This document shows positions 44,004 to 53,500 of a stretch of 64,000 bases of DNA, one piece after another; the first letter of the stretch is position 1; every line of letters starts with the position of its first letter. The notes under the pieces were generated by a model, which worked only from the letters and a program-made list of their open reading frames with translations, searched no databases and was not told the origin of the DNA. Origin of the DNA: an uncultured Erythrobacter sp. (lineage in GTDB: Bacteria > Pseudomonadota > Alphaproteobacteria > Sphingomonadales > Sphingomonadaceae). A program made the translations under genes and the position numbers. Location: positions 1,412,874 through 1,476,873 of the forward strand of contig NZ_CANLMB010000001.1 of NCBI RefSeq assembly GCF_947492365.1, in the 5' to 3' direction.

Positions 44004-44582
44004 CTAGCCTTCGCCGTCTGCGGCGCAATCGCCGATCCGTTCTTGCTTTACATTCATCTCCATCCGGCCTTCGCCGAGCGGGCCGAAGGTCCCTTCGGTG
44101 ACCATGTTAATGTCCGAAGATGTGGGGGAAACGCTGCCGTTCATGGCAATGCTGATTTCACCGGCATCGGGATCGTTGCAGGTCATCGCCATATCCATCT
44201 GGCCGCCATCGATGGTCATGCGGCTGACGGTGCAATTGTCGTCGCGGCGCCCTTCCTGCATGGCTTCGGCAAAGCCGTCTTCGGCCATTTCCTGCGTCAT
44301 GCAAAATTCGTGGCTCTGGCTCATCATGCCGCTCATCATCTCGACCATTTCTGGCGGAGCGCCCGGAATGTCGGCGCTGACGAATTCGACCGAGGCGCGG
44401 TACTGGCCTGGCAACGGCTTCATCTGGTCGCTGACCTGATCGGCCGCGGCGACCATTTCCTCAGAGGTGACTTCGCCGTCACCGTCCGCGTCGGCGTCCA
44501 CCGCACCGCCTACGCTGCCGCAAGCCGAAAGTGCGATGGCAGATGCAAGCGCCATCGCGCCGGTAAATTTCGAAAATTTCAT
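44004..44582 (-). CDS. DUF3617-like lipoprotein with one EF-hand loop
   Basis: 192 residues. Lipobox LSAC (about 18-21). Directly after it the 12-residue loop DADGDGEVTSEE fits the calcium-binding EF-hand consensus DxDxDGxxxxxE exactly. The rest (PLPGQYRASVEFVSADIPGAP, HEFCMTQEMAEDG, NCTVSRMTIDGGQMDMAMTC, INMVTEGTFGPLGEGRMEMN) is the DUF3617 pattern with four cysteines. Function unknown; calcium binding near the membrane anchor is inferred. Confidence 0.82.
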   Translation of the reverse strand: MKFSKFTGAMALASAIALSACGSVGGAVDADADGDGEVTSEEMVAAADQVSDQMKPLPGQYRASVEFVSADIPGAPPEMVEMMSGMMSQSHEFCMTQEMAEDGFAEAMQEGRRDDNCTVSRMTIDGGQMDMAMTCNDPDAGEISIAMNGSVSPTSSDINMVTEGTFGPLGEGRMEMNVKQERIGDCAADGEG

Positions 44583-44667
44583 TGAGAGCTCCTCCGTCGA
44601 TATGAGTTGAAGCTAAACGGGTGGAGGGTGCTTCACAACCGGCAATCTTTGTACCATATCTGTTCAC

Positions 44668-46857
44668 ATGTCCGAACTCGTGATCCGCAGAGGCCTTGCC
44701 GAACCTGAAACCGGTGAGGAGTTTACCCCCCACCGCCCCGAGCGGCCCGAAAAGTCGATGCCGGGCAAGAGGTTCGAACTTGTCTCTGACTACGAACCCG
44801 CTGGCGATCAGCCCACGGCGATTGCTGAATTGGTCGCTGGCGTAGAGGATGGCGACAAGACCCAGACGCTGCTGGGCGTCACCGGATCGGGCAAGACCTT
44901 CACCATGGCCAAGGTGATCGAGAAGGTGCAGCGCCCCGCTCTGGTGCTCGCCCCCAACAAGATCCTCGCAGCCCAGCTCTATGGCGAGTTCAAGAGCTTC
45001 TTCCCGAACAACGCGGTCGAGTATTTCGTCAGCTATTACGACTATTACCAGCCCGAAGCCTACGTCCCGCGCTCCGACACTTATATCGAGAAAGAATCGA
45101 GCGTGAACGAGGCGATCGACCGGATGCGCCATTCGGCCACCCGCGCGCTGCTCGAACGCGATGATGTGATTATCGTCGCCTCGGTATCCTGCCTCTACGG
45201 TATCGGATCGGTCGAGACCTATTCGGCGATGATCTTTGACATCAAGAAAGACGATGTGATCGACCAGCGCGAGCTGATCCGCAAACTCGTCGCGCTGCAA
45301 TATAAGCGCAACGACACCGCCTTTGCGCGCGGATGCTTCCGGGTGCGGGGGGACAGTCTGGAGATCTTCCCCTCGCACTATGAGGACATGGCATGGCGCG
45401 TCAGCTTCTTCGGCGATGATATCGAGAAGATTGCCGAGTTTGACCCGCTGACAGGCAAGACCGGCGCGGAGCTGGAGACGGTGCGCGTCTATGCCAATTC
45501 GCACTACGTCACGCCGGGGCCGACAATGAAACAGGCGACGGAGGCGATCAAGTTCGAGCTGGGCCACAGGCTCAAGGAGCTGGAGGAAGAGGGCAAGCTG
45601 CTAGAACACCAGCGCCTTGAACAGCGCACCAATTTCGATCTGGAGATGATCGCGGCGACCGGCTCCTGCGCGGGGATCGAGAATTATTCGCGCTTCCTCT
45701 CTGGACGCCTGCCGGGCGAGCCGCCGCCCACCCTGTTCGAATATCTGCCCGAAAACGCGCTGCTCTTCGTCGATGAGAGCCACCAGACCGTGCCGCAGAT
45801 CGGCGCGATGTCGAAGGGCGATCACCGCCGCAAGATCACGCTCGCCGAATACGGCTTCCGCCTGCCGTCTTGCATCGACAACCGCCCGCTGCGCTTCAAC
45901 GAATGGGACGCGATGCGCCCGCAGACCTTCTGCGTCTCGGCCACGCCCGGTTCGTGGGAGATGGAGCAGACCGGCGGCGTCTTTGCCGAGCAGGTCATTC
46001 GCCCCACGGGCCTGATCGACCCTCCTGTCGAAATCCGCCCGGTCGAGGATCAGGTGCAGGACTGCATCCAGCAATGCCTTGCGACCGCCAAGAAGGGCTA
46101 CCGAACGCTCGTCACCACATTGACCAAGCGCATGGCCGAAGACCTCACCGAATTCATGCACGAGGCAGGCGTGCGTGTTCGCTACATGCACTCCGATGTC
46201 GAGACGCTGGAGCGCATCGAGCTGATCCGCGATTTGCGCATGGGCGTCTATGACGTGCTGGTGGGGATCAACCTGCTGCGCGAAGGGCTCGACATTCCCG
46301 AATGCGGGCTGGTGTGCATTCTGGATGCGGACAAGGAAGGCTTCCTGCGCTCCGAGACATCACTGGTGCAAACGATCGGCCGCGCGGCGCGCAATGTCGA
46401 TGGCCGCGTGATCCTCTATGCCGACCGCATAACCGGCAGCATGGAGCGCGCGATGGCCGAAACCGACCGCCGCCGCGAGAAACAGCGCGCCTATAACGAA
46501 GAGCACGGCATCACCCCTCAAACGATCAAGCGCGACATTGCCGACATCGTCGCCCACACCGCTTCGAAAGACAGCGTCACGGTCGAGATTGAGGATGAGG
46601 TCAACAACCTCGTCGGCCACAATCTGCGCGCCTATATCGAAGACCTCGAAAAACGCATGCGCGACGCCGCCGCCGATCTCGAATTCGAAGAAGCCGGCCG
46701 TCTGCGCGACGAAATCCGGCGGCTGGAGAATGACGAACTCGGCCTGCCCGGCAGCGAGCACAAAGCCCCCCGCGTGGGCCGCTCAAACGAAGGCAAGCCG
46801 GGGACGAGGAAGACGCGGTACGGGAAGACGCAGCGCAAATGGGGCGGTAAGAAGTGA
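44668..46857 (+). CDS. uvrB: Excinuclease ABC subunit B
   Basis: 729 residues, slightly longer than E. coli UvrB because of about 30 extra N-terminal residues. Walker [10 protein letters not shown] (about 71), the damage-probing beta-hairpin [20 protein letters not shown] (about 125-145), DESH and helicase motifs V/VI ([21 protein letters not shown]) and the C-terminal UVR motif ([22 protein letters not shown], about 660) are present. UvrB verifies DNA damage delivered by UvrA and recruits UvrC. No strong ribosome site precedes the ATG; I found no convincing LexA box. Overlaps the following lipoprotein gene by 4 bp. Confidence 0.97.
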   Translation: MSELVIRRGLAEPETGEEFTPHRPERPEKSMPGKRFELVSDYEPAGDQPTAIAELVAGVEDGDKTQTLLGVTGSGKTFTMAKVIEKVQRPALVLAPNKILAAQLYGEFKSFFPNNAVEYFVSYYDYYQPEAYVPRSDTYIEKESSVNEAIDRMRHSATRALLERDDVIIVASVSCLYGIGSVETYSAMIFDIKKDDVIDQRELIRKLVALQYKRNDTAFARGCFRVRGDSLEIFPSHYEDMAWRVSFFGDDIEKIAEFDPLTGKTGAELETVRVYANSHYVTPGPTMKQATEAIKFELGHRLKELEEEGKLLEHQRLEQRTNFDLEMIAATGSCAGIENYSRFLSGRLPGEPPPTLFEYLPENALLFVDESHQTVPQIGAMSKGDHRRKITLAEYGFRLPSCIDNRPLRFNEWDAMRPQTFCVSATPGSWEMEQTGGVFAEQVIRPTGLIDPPVEIRPVEDQVQDCIQQCLATAKKGYRTLVTTLTKRMAEDLTEFMHEAGVRVRYMHSDVETLERIELIRDLRMGVYDVLVGINLLREGLDIPECGLVCILDADKEGFLRSETSLVQTIGRAARNVDGRVILYADRITGSMERAMAETDRRREKQRAYNEEHGITPQTIKRDIADIVAHTASKDSVTVEIEDEVNNLVGHNLRAYIEDLEKRMRDAAADLEFEEAGRLRDEIRRLENDELGLPGSEHKAPRVGRSNEGKPGTRKTRYGKTQRKWGGKK

Positions 46858-47423
46858 GTAGATTAGGCCTCACCATCGCGCTTGCAGCGTTCGTCCCCCT
46901 CGCCGCCTGCAAGCCGCCTCCTACCGACGCGGATATGGCGCGCGGTATGCCTGAGGCTGCGCCGACCTTTGCGTCTGAACCGCTCCCCTCGCCTGAAACC
47001 GAGGGCGCGATGTGGGCGCCTTCGCCGCAGAATGATGCGCGGCTGCTTTATGGCATTCCCGAGCAGCCTGCGCTGGTGGCGCTGGAGTGCCTTGATGCAG
47101 GCAGCGCTGCGCCCAGCCTCCAGCTCACGCGGCTCAGCCCGGCGGACGAGGATGCAGAGGCGTTGCTGGCGTTGGTCGGCAATGGCCATATCGGGCGGCT
47201 GGAAGTGGATGCCGAGGAAGTCGGCGGGCGCATCGTCTGGCGCGGAGAATTGCTGGCTTCGGACCTTGCGTGGGAGCCGCTGGCTGGCCCGCGTCAGGTG
47301 ACGCTGACCGTGCCCGGCGCAGGCATGGTGACGTTAAATCCGAGCGAAGCGCCGGCCGCATTGGTGAGCGAATGTCGCGGCGTTGAAGCCGTTGCTGCTC
47401 CCGAAGTCTCACCGATCCCGTAA
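46854..47423 (+). CDS. Putative lipoprotein of unknown function
   Basis: 189 residues from GTG at 46854, overlapping the uvrB stop. The signal sequence ends in lipobox LAAC (residues 16-19). The mature region ([56 protein letters not shown]) is predicted to be a small beta-rich domain. Not recognised. Its 3' end overlaps the convergent DsbD-type gene by 15 bp. Confidence 0.75.
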   Translation: MSRLGLTIALAAFVPLAACKPPPTDADMARGMPEAAPTFASEPLPSPETEGAMWAPSPQNDARLLYGIPEQPALVALECLDAGSAAPSLQLTRLSPADEDAEALLALVGNGHIGRLEVDAEEVGGRIVWRGELLASDLAWEPLAGPRQVTLTVPGAGMVTLNPSEAPAALVSECRGVEAVAAPEVSPIP

Positions 47424-49487
47424 CGCCCGCTCCGTCAGCATGTCGGGCGTGAGCACCTGCGGCAGCTGCTCGGCATCGGCACCCGGTTCATACCACAGAT
47501 AGAGCGGCACGCCCGCTGCGCCTTGGTCGGTGAGGAACTGCGTGATTTCTTCATCGCGCACCGTCCAGTCGCCGACCATCGCGATCACGCCGGCTTGCTC
47601 GAAAGCCTCGCGTGTCGCCTCGCGCTCGATCGCGACGCTTTCATTGACCTTGCAGGTGACGCACCAATCGGCGGTGAACCAGAGGAACACGGGCTGGCCG
47701 GAAGCGCGGGCTTCGGCCAGAGCATCGCGCGAGAATATGCGCGGCTCCAGCACGCTTTCCTGCGCCGCGCGCCCGCCGCCTGCTTCGTAGCCATAGGGCA
47801 GCGCGAAGGCTCCGAAGATCAGGAACGGCGCGGCGACCAGACCGAAGGCGGGCCACGCCATCTTGCCCGCCTTTTGCAGTTTGCCAACCACGAACAGCGC
47901 CAGCACGATCCCGAACAGCATCACCAACGCGAACAGCGCGAACCCGCGACCGCCCAGCTGCACGGTGAGCCAGATCAGCGCGAGTGCAGTCAGGCCCATC
48001 GGGATCGCCATGATCCTGCGGAACGTGTCCATCCACGCGCCGGGTTTGGGCAGCATCCGGCGCAATGCTGGCACGAAGCCTATCAAGAGGAATGGCAGCG
48101 CGAGCCCCAGCCCGAGGGTCGCGAACAGCAGCAGCGCGAGCGGTGTGGGCAGCAACAGCGCGGCTCCCAATGCGGCGGCCATGAAAGGTCCGGTGCAGGG
48201 AGTCGCCGCGACCGCCGCCAGCAGGCCGGTCGCAAAGGCTCCCCTTCCCGCGCCCTTGCCGGTATCGACGCTCGGCAGTTCAAATATCCCAGCGAAGTTC
48301 AGGGTGATGATGGTCGCCAGCACCAGCAGCGCGATCACCACCGAAGGCTCTTGCAGCTGGAACGCCCAGCCCACCTGTTCCCCCGCAGCGCGCAAAGCGA
48401 GCATGATCCCGCCCAGCGCCACGCAAGCGAGCACCACGCCAGCTGTGTAGGCAAGCCCCTCTGAACGCGCTTCGGCCTCGCTCCCGCCAGCCCGCGCAAG
48501 GCTGAGCGCTTTGAGGCTCAGGATCGGGAAGACGCAGGGCATGATGTTGAGGATCAACCCGCCCACCAACGCTCCGAGGATCAGCGTCCAGAGCGGCGGG
48601 GTGTTGGCCATGCTGACCGGCCCAGCGATCAACTCGCCGCCGGTTGGCACTTCTCCCGCAGTGGCTTGGAAACGGACACCACTGCCGTCTCCGAAAGCGA
48701 GGATACCAGAAACGGCCTCCGCTTCGCCCGTGCCGAATTCATCGAGTGGGATTTGGGCGACCAGCATATCGCCATCGCGCCGAAAAGTCTGGACTTCAGC
48801 ATAGGCCACCAAACGCGTGTTCTCGATGAAGAGATGCGGTTCGATAAGCGCCACGCTGGCTGGCAGGGGGATCGCAACCCGCAATTGCCCGCCCGCAACT
48901 TCAAAGCTCCCCTGCGCATCGAGCAGCGGCGCAATCTCTGCCCGCCAGCGCGCGAAATCGCCGCCCTGCCCTGCGCTCAGCAAAGCATCCTGCGGCACGC
49001 AAATCCGGTCGGTGCAGGCGAGATATTCGGCGTATCCGGTGATTTCAGGCAGTCCTTCGATCACGGCACTTTCGGGCACGCGCACGGGTATCAGGACTGA
49101 ATACTGCCCTTCGTAAATATGGTTCATCAGGCCCGAAGTCAGCAGCGTCTTGGGCACCGGATAAAGGTGTTCGCCTGCTTCCCAACCCTCGGGAAGGTCG
49201 AGCGTGACCACCATGCCCAGCCCCGCATCGCCGGGATTGGACCAATATCCGTGCCACTCGGGCGCGCTGGGGGTGAAGCGCAGCGCGAGCATCCATTCCT
49301 CGCCTGCGCGCGGCATTCCGTCGGCAAGCAGCTCGGCAGCGATATTGTCATCGCCATAGCGCGGCTCTGCCGGGCGTTCCTGCGCATAGGCTGCGCCGCC
49401 TGCACCGGCCCACAGCAGCACTGCGAACGCCAGCACAAGCGCCCTCACCCATGCGGGCAATGCAATCCGTGATGCAGCAAAGTCCAT
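47409..49487 (-). CDS. dsbD: DsbD/ScsB-type protein-disulfide reductase
   Basis: 692 residues from ATG 49487. Signal peptide (to about 38), periplasmic alpha domain with a redox Cys pair in YLACTDRICVPQ (about 160), an eight-helix beta domain with Cys in NIMPCVFPILS and AATPCTGPFM, and a C-terminal thioredoxin gamma domain with TADWCVTCKVNE. It passes electrons from cytoplasmic thioredoxin across the inner membrane to periplasmic thiols. An in-frame extension upstream of 49487 was not used. The window also encodes a CcdA-thioredoxin pair that does the same job in split form. Confidence 0.92.
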   Translation of the reverse strand: MDFAASRIALPAWVRALVLAFAVLLWAGAGGAAYAQERPAEPRYGDDNIAAELLADGMPRAGEEWMLALRFTPSAPEWHGYWSNPGDAGLGMVVTLDLPEGWEAGEHLYPVPKTLLTSGLMNHIYEGQYSVLIPVRVPESAVIEGLPEITGYAEYLACTDRICVPQDALLSAGQGGDFARWRAEIAPLLDAQGSFEVAGGQLRVAIPLPASVALIEPHLFIENTRLVAYAEVQTFRRDGDMLVAQIPLDEFGTGEAEAVSGILAFGDGSGVRFQATAGEVPTGGELIAGPVSMANTPPLWTLILGALVGGLILNIMPCVFPILSLKALSLARAGGSEAEARSEGLAYTAGVVLACVALGGIMLALRAAGEQVGWAFQLQEPSVVIALLVLATIITLNFAGIFELPSVDTGKGAGRGAFATGLLAAVAATPCTGPFMAAALGAALLLPTPLALLLFATLGLGLALPFLLIGFVPALRRMLPKPGAWMDTFRRIMAIPMGLTALALIWLTVQLGGRGFALFALVMLFGIVLALFVVGKLQKAGKMAWPAFGLVAAPFLIFGAFALPYGYEAGGGRAAQESVLEPRIFSRDALAEARASGQPVFLWFTADWCVTCKVNESVAIEREATREAFEQAGVIAMVGDWTVRDEEITQFLTDQGAAGVPLYLWYEPGADAEQLPQVLTPDMLTERALRDR

Positions 49488-49590
49488 ATCGTCCGGCTTG
49501 CCTCTTATCGGCCCAACACAGTAAGGCTGACGCCCTAGCGGGCCACATGGGCATTCGCAAAGACACTCTTGAAGGGTTACAGCCAATCGC

Positions 49591-50820
49591 ATGAGCAATC
49601 CGGCAGAAACTGAAACGCGTGACCTGCTAATTCTGGGCGGCGGTCTGGTGGGCATGGCGCTGGCCTTGGCGGCGGCGAAGCAGGGCCTTACCAGCCATGT
49701 GATCGACCGCGCCGATCCGGCAGAGCTGACCAAGGAAGGCTTCGATGACCGGGCCACCGCGATCTCGACCGCGAGCTGGCACCTGTTCCGCAATATCGGA
49801 ATTGCCGAGGGGCTGGAGGAGTTTGCCTGCGACATCGCCAGCATTGCGGTGACCGACCAGAACAAGCCCGGCAGGCTCGACTTTACGCCCGAGCCGCACG
49901 AAGGGACTTTGGGCCGGATGTTCCCTAATCGCCGCTTGCGCCTTGCCATGTTCGAAGCGGCGGCGGGTGAGCCACTGATCCATTGGGCCTCGCAGGCCGA
50001 GATTCTCGAGCGAGCGCGCGACGAGTTCGGCACTAGTGCCACGCTGGCTGACGGGCGGGTGCTCAAAGGCCGGTTGATGGTCGCTGCCGAAGGACGCGGC
50101 TCGCCGACACGCGAGGAAGCGGGCTTCACCCTCGCGCATTGGGATTACAAGCACCGCGCGGTGATCGCGGGCCTGACCCATTCCAAGCCGCACGGCAATG
50201 TCGCGTGGGAGATATTCTACCCCGCAGGCCCCTTTGCTCTGCTGCCAATGAAGGACGACGCCAACGGCACGCATCGCTCCTCGCTGGTCTGGACCGTATC
50301 CGAAGAGGACGGGCGCGCAGTGACCAAGCTGGGCGACCGCGCCTTCCTCGCCGAAGTGCAAAAGCGCATGGGCGATATTCTGGGCGAAGTGACCAATGTA
50401 GGCGCGCGCTCAAGCTGGCCGCTGGGTTTCCACCACACCGCCAAGATCACCGATACGCGGCTCGCTTTGGTGGGTGATGCGGCGCACGGCATTCATCCGA
50501 TTGCTGGTCAAGGCCTCAATCTGGGACTGCGCGATGTCGGTGCGCTGGTTGAAGTGCTCGCGGATGGTGCACGGATCGGGCTTGATCCGGGCGATGCGCA
50601 ATTGCTCAAGCGTTACGAGAACTGGCGCGGGCTGGATTCGTTCATGGTCAGCCTCGCCACCGATGGCCTGACGCGGCTGTTCGGCGTGCCGGGCAAAACG
50701 GCGAGCGCAGTGCGGAGGCTCGGCATGTCAGCCGTGCAGCGCACCCCGATGCTCAAGACGTTCTTTATGGACGAAGCGCGCGGTGTCTCGGGCGCTTTGC
50801 CCGAGCTGCTAAAGGCCTAA
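49591..50820 (+). CDS. UbiH/UbiF/Coq6-family FAD-dependent ubiquinone hydroxylase
   Basis: 409 residues. FAD-binding LILGGGLVGMALALAAAKQGL at the N-terminus, DDRATAIS near 50 (typical of UbiH/UbiF/VisC) and the second FAD motif LALVGDAAHGIHPIAGQGLNLG near 290. These flavoprotein monooxygenases hydroxylate the aromatic ring in ubiquinone biosynthesis. Which ring carbon it acts on cannot be read from the sequence, so no symbol is given. Divergent from dsbD. Confidence 0.92.
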   Translation: MSNPAETETRDLLILGGGLVGMALALAAAKQGLTSHVIDRADPAELTKEGFDDRATAISTASWHLFRNIGIAEGLEEFACDIASIAVTDQNKPGRLDFTPEPHEGTLGRMFPNRRLRLAMFEAAAGEPLIHWASQAEILERARDEFGTSATLADGRVLKGRLMVAAEGRGSPTREEAGFTLAHWDYKHRAVIAGLTHSKPHGNVAWEIFYPAGPFALLPMKDDANGTHRSSLVWTVSEEDGRAVTKLGDRAFLAEVQKRMGDILGEVTNVGARSSWPLGFHHTAKITDTRLALVGDAAHGIHPIAGQGLNLGLRDVGALVEVLADGARIGLDPGDAQLLKRYENWRGLDSFMVSLATDGLTRLFGVPGKTASAVRRLGMSAVQRTPMLKTFFMDEARGVSGALPELLKA

Positions 50821-50830
50821 ACGACAGGGC

Positions 50831-51781
50831 CTATTCGTTCCCGCCGTCGAGCGGGCTTGGCTGATTGACCACATTGCCCGCGCCGTCGCGCAGGCCTGAT
50901 TGGTCAAGCACGGCGGCGGTTTCGATCACTTCCAGCGCCAGCATCGCGTCACGATAGCGCTCCGCATCGGTGATCCAGCTTTGCGCCTGATCCGCGCCCG
51001 GCATTCCGGCAATCTCGTCAATCGCGTTCTGGAAACGCCCCTGTTCGAGCGCGATGCGCGCACGTTCGAGACGGCGTTCAGGCTGAGGCGAAGGGGTGCT
51101 TTCGCGGCGGATCACGAACAGATCGCCGATCTCGCGGCGAACCCGCGCCCAGCTCAAACCCTCGTCACGCTCGACCAATTGTGGGCCAAGCCCGTCAAGC
51201 CGCGCGGTGAGGTTGTCGATCCGGATCGGATTGCGCGAAAAATTGATGATCGTGTTGACCGCATTGGGCCATTGATCGGAGAAACGCAGACGCAGCTGGT
51301 CCGCCAGATAGCCGAGCTCCGCCCCTCGTTCGACCGCGCGGCGGGTCGCAAAGGCGATCAGCAGACCTTCGGCGCGCGCCGCATTGCCTGCCGCTGCCTG
51401 TGCTTGCAGATCGAGCCGCGCCAGACGCTGTTCAGCGGCGGCAAGGCGCTGGTCCAAACCGCCCTGCTGTTCGGCGACATTGCGCACCGCCTCCGCAGCT
51501 TCCTCAGCATCACCTTCTTCGAGTGCAGCTACCGCATCGGCGAGTGGGCTGGGAGAGGCAGTGACTTCAGCAGGCTCGCCGGCCCCATCGCCTTCAATCG
51601 CGGGCGCATCGGGCAGCGCAGGCGGCGTGTCTGCCGCTGCGATCTGGGCCTCGTCATCGTTCAGATTGTAATAGACCACATAGCCTACCAGCGCTCCGCC
51701 AGCGACAAATGCAGCAAGCGCAGCCAGCATGAAACGACGCATAGAGGTCGGCTTTCTGCGGCTGCCAAATTTCGATTCCAT
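50831..51781 (-). CDS. Mitofilin/Mic60-like inner-membrane protein of the hem cluster
   Basis: 316 residues. One N-terminal transmembrane helix (about 18-37), an acidic Ala/Pro-rich disordered linker (about 45-80), a coiled-coil region (DAVAALEEGDAEEAAEAV, LDQRLAAAEQRLARLDLQAQ, about 80-135) and a helical C-terminal domain. In alphaproteobacteria such proteins lie directly after hemC-hemD and are homologues of mitochondrial Mic60, which shapes crista membranes. Position and architecture fit that; sequence similarity needs a profile search. GTG at 51784 is an alternative start. Confidence 0.75.
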   Translation of the reverse strand: MESKFGSRRKPTSMRRFMLAALAAFVAGGALVGYVVYYNLNDDEAQIAAADTPPALPDAPAIEGDGAGEPAEVTASPSPLADAVAALEEGDAEEAAEAVRNVAEQQGGLDQRLAAAEQRLARLDLQAQAAAGNAARAEGLLIAFATRRAVERGAELGYLADQLRLRFSDQWPNAVNTIINFSRNPIRIDNLTARLDGLGPQLVERDEGLSWARVRREIGDLFVIRRESTPSPQPERRLERARIALEQGRFQNAIDEIAGMPGADQAQSWITDAERYRDAMLALEVIETAAVLDQSGLRDGAGNVVNQPSPLDGGNE

Positions 51782-51855
51782 CACGGTTCCGTTCGTTGCG
51801 ACGTTATCTTTTAATGGGGCGGCGAATTGTTACCCGCGCGCCTTCGCATGTGCCC

Positions 51856-52533
51856 CTATATGCACAGGTCGCGGGTCATTTCCAACAATGCGCGGTCGCT
51901 GGGCGCTTCGCAGACGTGGATAGCGCGCCAGCCGGTTCCGGCGGCTTCGGCCACTCTCGGGCCAATTGTAGCGAGTGAAATGCGCGAGCGGTCAAGCGCC
52001 AAGCGCCTGCTTTCCCGCGCAAATTGCTCCGCAGCTGCCGCCGAATGGAGCAGCACGATCAGGTTCAATTCCTGCAGCGCTCGCAAAGGTTCGGGGAGCT
52101 CCAATGCCACCGCTTCATAAGCGATCTGCGTGGTGATCGTAACGCCAGCGGGCGCGGTGAGCGGGACGTGATCGGCTCCGGCGATGCGTAAGAGGCGCGC
52201 GGGCGCAGGGATGGCGTCGAGCACCATCTGCAATCCGCCAATGCCGACAGATGCGACCTCGAAGCCCGCTTCTCGCGCTGCGTCGGCGGTCGCTTGTCCG
52301 ACTGCGTGGACGGGCTTGCTCTTAAGCGGTTCCAAAGCCGCGCCGCCGTGCCGGATCGCATTGGCGCTGCCGATCAACAGGGCGTCCACTTCGTCGGCAT
52401 CGGGTGCCGACCATTCGCGCGGCTCGATGTCGAAAAGTGGGTAGCCCAGCGCGTTGAGGTCCATCGCCTTGGCCGCCGCCATCGTTGCGGCGAGGCCCGG
52501 TTCAGGGCGCACGACGAGGATCGTCGCCTTCAT
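51856..52533 (-). CDS. hemD: Uroporphyrinogen-III synthase
   Basis: 225 residues. The family is poorly conserved; the assignment rests on the two-lobed HemD pattern (TILVVRPEPGLAATMAAAKA, DALLIGSANAIRHGG, VHAVGQATADAAREAGFEV, LIVLLHSAAAAEQFA, LATIGPRVAEAAG) and on overlap with hemC. It inverts ring D of hydroxymethylbilane to give uroporphyrinogen III. Its ATG overlaps the hemC stop by 4 bp. Confidence 0.9.
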   Translation of the reverse strand: MKATILVVRPEPGLAATMAAAKAMDLNALGYPLFDIEPREWSAPDADEVDALLIGSANAIRHGGAALEPLKSKPVHAVGQATADAAREAGFEVASVGIGGLQMVLDAIPAPARLLRIAGADHVPLTAPAGVTITTQIAYEAVALELPEPLRALQELNLIVLLHSAAAAEQFARESRRLALDRSRISLATIGPRVAEAAGTGWRAIHVCEAPSDRALLEMTRDLCI

Positions 52534-53456
52534 GCCTGCCCGAAATGCGGAGCGATGCCGGGTGTTGCGCGCTCGAGCAGGTCTGCCGCGAGCGCCTCGA
52601 CCGGAGCGTGGTCGCCAATCGCAAAGCTTGCTTCACCCTCGATCCGCTCTGTGCCGTCCGGGCTGAACAGGGCAGCGCGCATCGCCAGTCCGTCGCCTGC
52701 CGGTTCGCACAAAACCGCAACCGGCGAATGGCATGTTCCGCCAAGCTTCGCGAGCAGAGCGCGCTCGGCCTCCAGCTCGGCGCGGGTTTGCTCGTCATCG
52801 AGCGCGCCAAGCGCTGCCTTGGCCGCTTCGTCATTAGCGCGGCATTCGAGCACGATCACGCCCTGCCCTGCTGCCGGTATCCAATCATCTGAAGCCAAAG
52901 GAGCACCCACATCGCTCTGCCCCAACCGCTCAAGCCCTGCAGCGGCAAGGAAGGTCACATCCGCCTCACCCGCCTCCAGCTTGCCGAGCCGCGTTGCAAC
53001 ATTGCCTCTGAAGGTCACGACTTTGCAGTCAGGCCGCAGATTGAGCAGCTGCGACGCCCTGCGCGGCGCCGATGTGCCGACAACAGCGCCGTGCGGGATC
53101 GCAGAGATACTGTCCGCCCCTACCAGCGCATCGCGGCGATCTGCGCGCGGGAGCATGGCGGCAAATCTGAAGGCGTCCGGCCGCAATGTCTCGACGTCTT
53201 TGGCCGAATGCACCGACGCGTCGATGCGCCCTTCGGCGAGCCACGCGTCCAATTCCTTGGTCCACAAAGCCTTCCCGCCAATCTCCGCAAGAGGCCGGTC
53301 GAGCACCTTGTCGCCGCTCGCGACAACAGGCACCAATTCGACCTGCTTCTCGGCCCAGCCATGCGCATCGCATAGCCGCCGCCGCGCCTCCACCGCCTGC
53401 GCCATCGCCAGCGGAGAATTGCGCGTTCCTAACCGTATCAAGGGTGCATCACTCAT
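52530..53456 (-). CDS. hemC: Porphobilinogen deaminase (hydroxymethylbilane synthase)
   Basis: 308 residues from ATG 53456 (MSDAPLIRLGTRNSPLAMAQ). It polymerises four porphobilinogens onto a dipyrromethane cofactor attached to the Cys in VIVLECRAND (about 238). Other hallmarks are the catalytic Asp in SVHSAKDVET, AMLPRADRRDAL and TSAPRRASQLL. Upstream frame extension is not supported. Divergent from tsaD with only 44 bp between starts, so promoters may overlap. Confidence 0.97.
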   Translation of the reverse strand: MSDAPLIRLGTRNSPLAMAQAVEARRRLCDAHGWAEKQVELVPVVASGDKVLDRPLAEIGGKALWTKELDAWLAEGRIDASVHSAKDVETLRPDAFRFAAMLPRADRRDALVGADSISAIPHGAVVGTSAPRRASQLLNLRPDCKVVTFRGNVATRLGKLEAGEADVTFLAAAGLERLGQSDVGAPLASDDWIPAAGQGVIVLECRANDEAAKAALGALDDEQTRAELEAERALLAKLGGTCHSPVAVLCEPAGDGLAMRAALFSPDGTERIEGEASFAIGDHAPVEALAADLLERATPGIAPHFGQA

Positions 53457-53500
53457 AGGTGAGCTTGCTCTAACTCCCACAGTCACTAGATGGAAGCGCG

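Noticed and set aside
44663..44682. GTTC-N8-GAAC at the uvrB start as a possible SOS box
   Set aside because: The alphaproteobacterial LexA site is GTTC-N7-GTTC (direct repeat); spacing and orientation differ, and the site overlaps the ATG.
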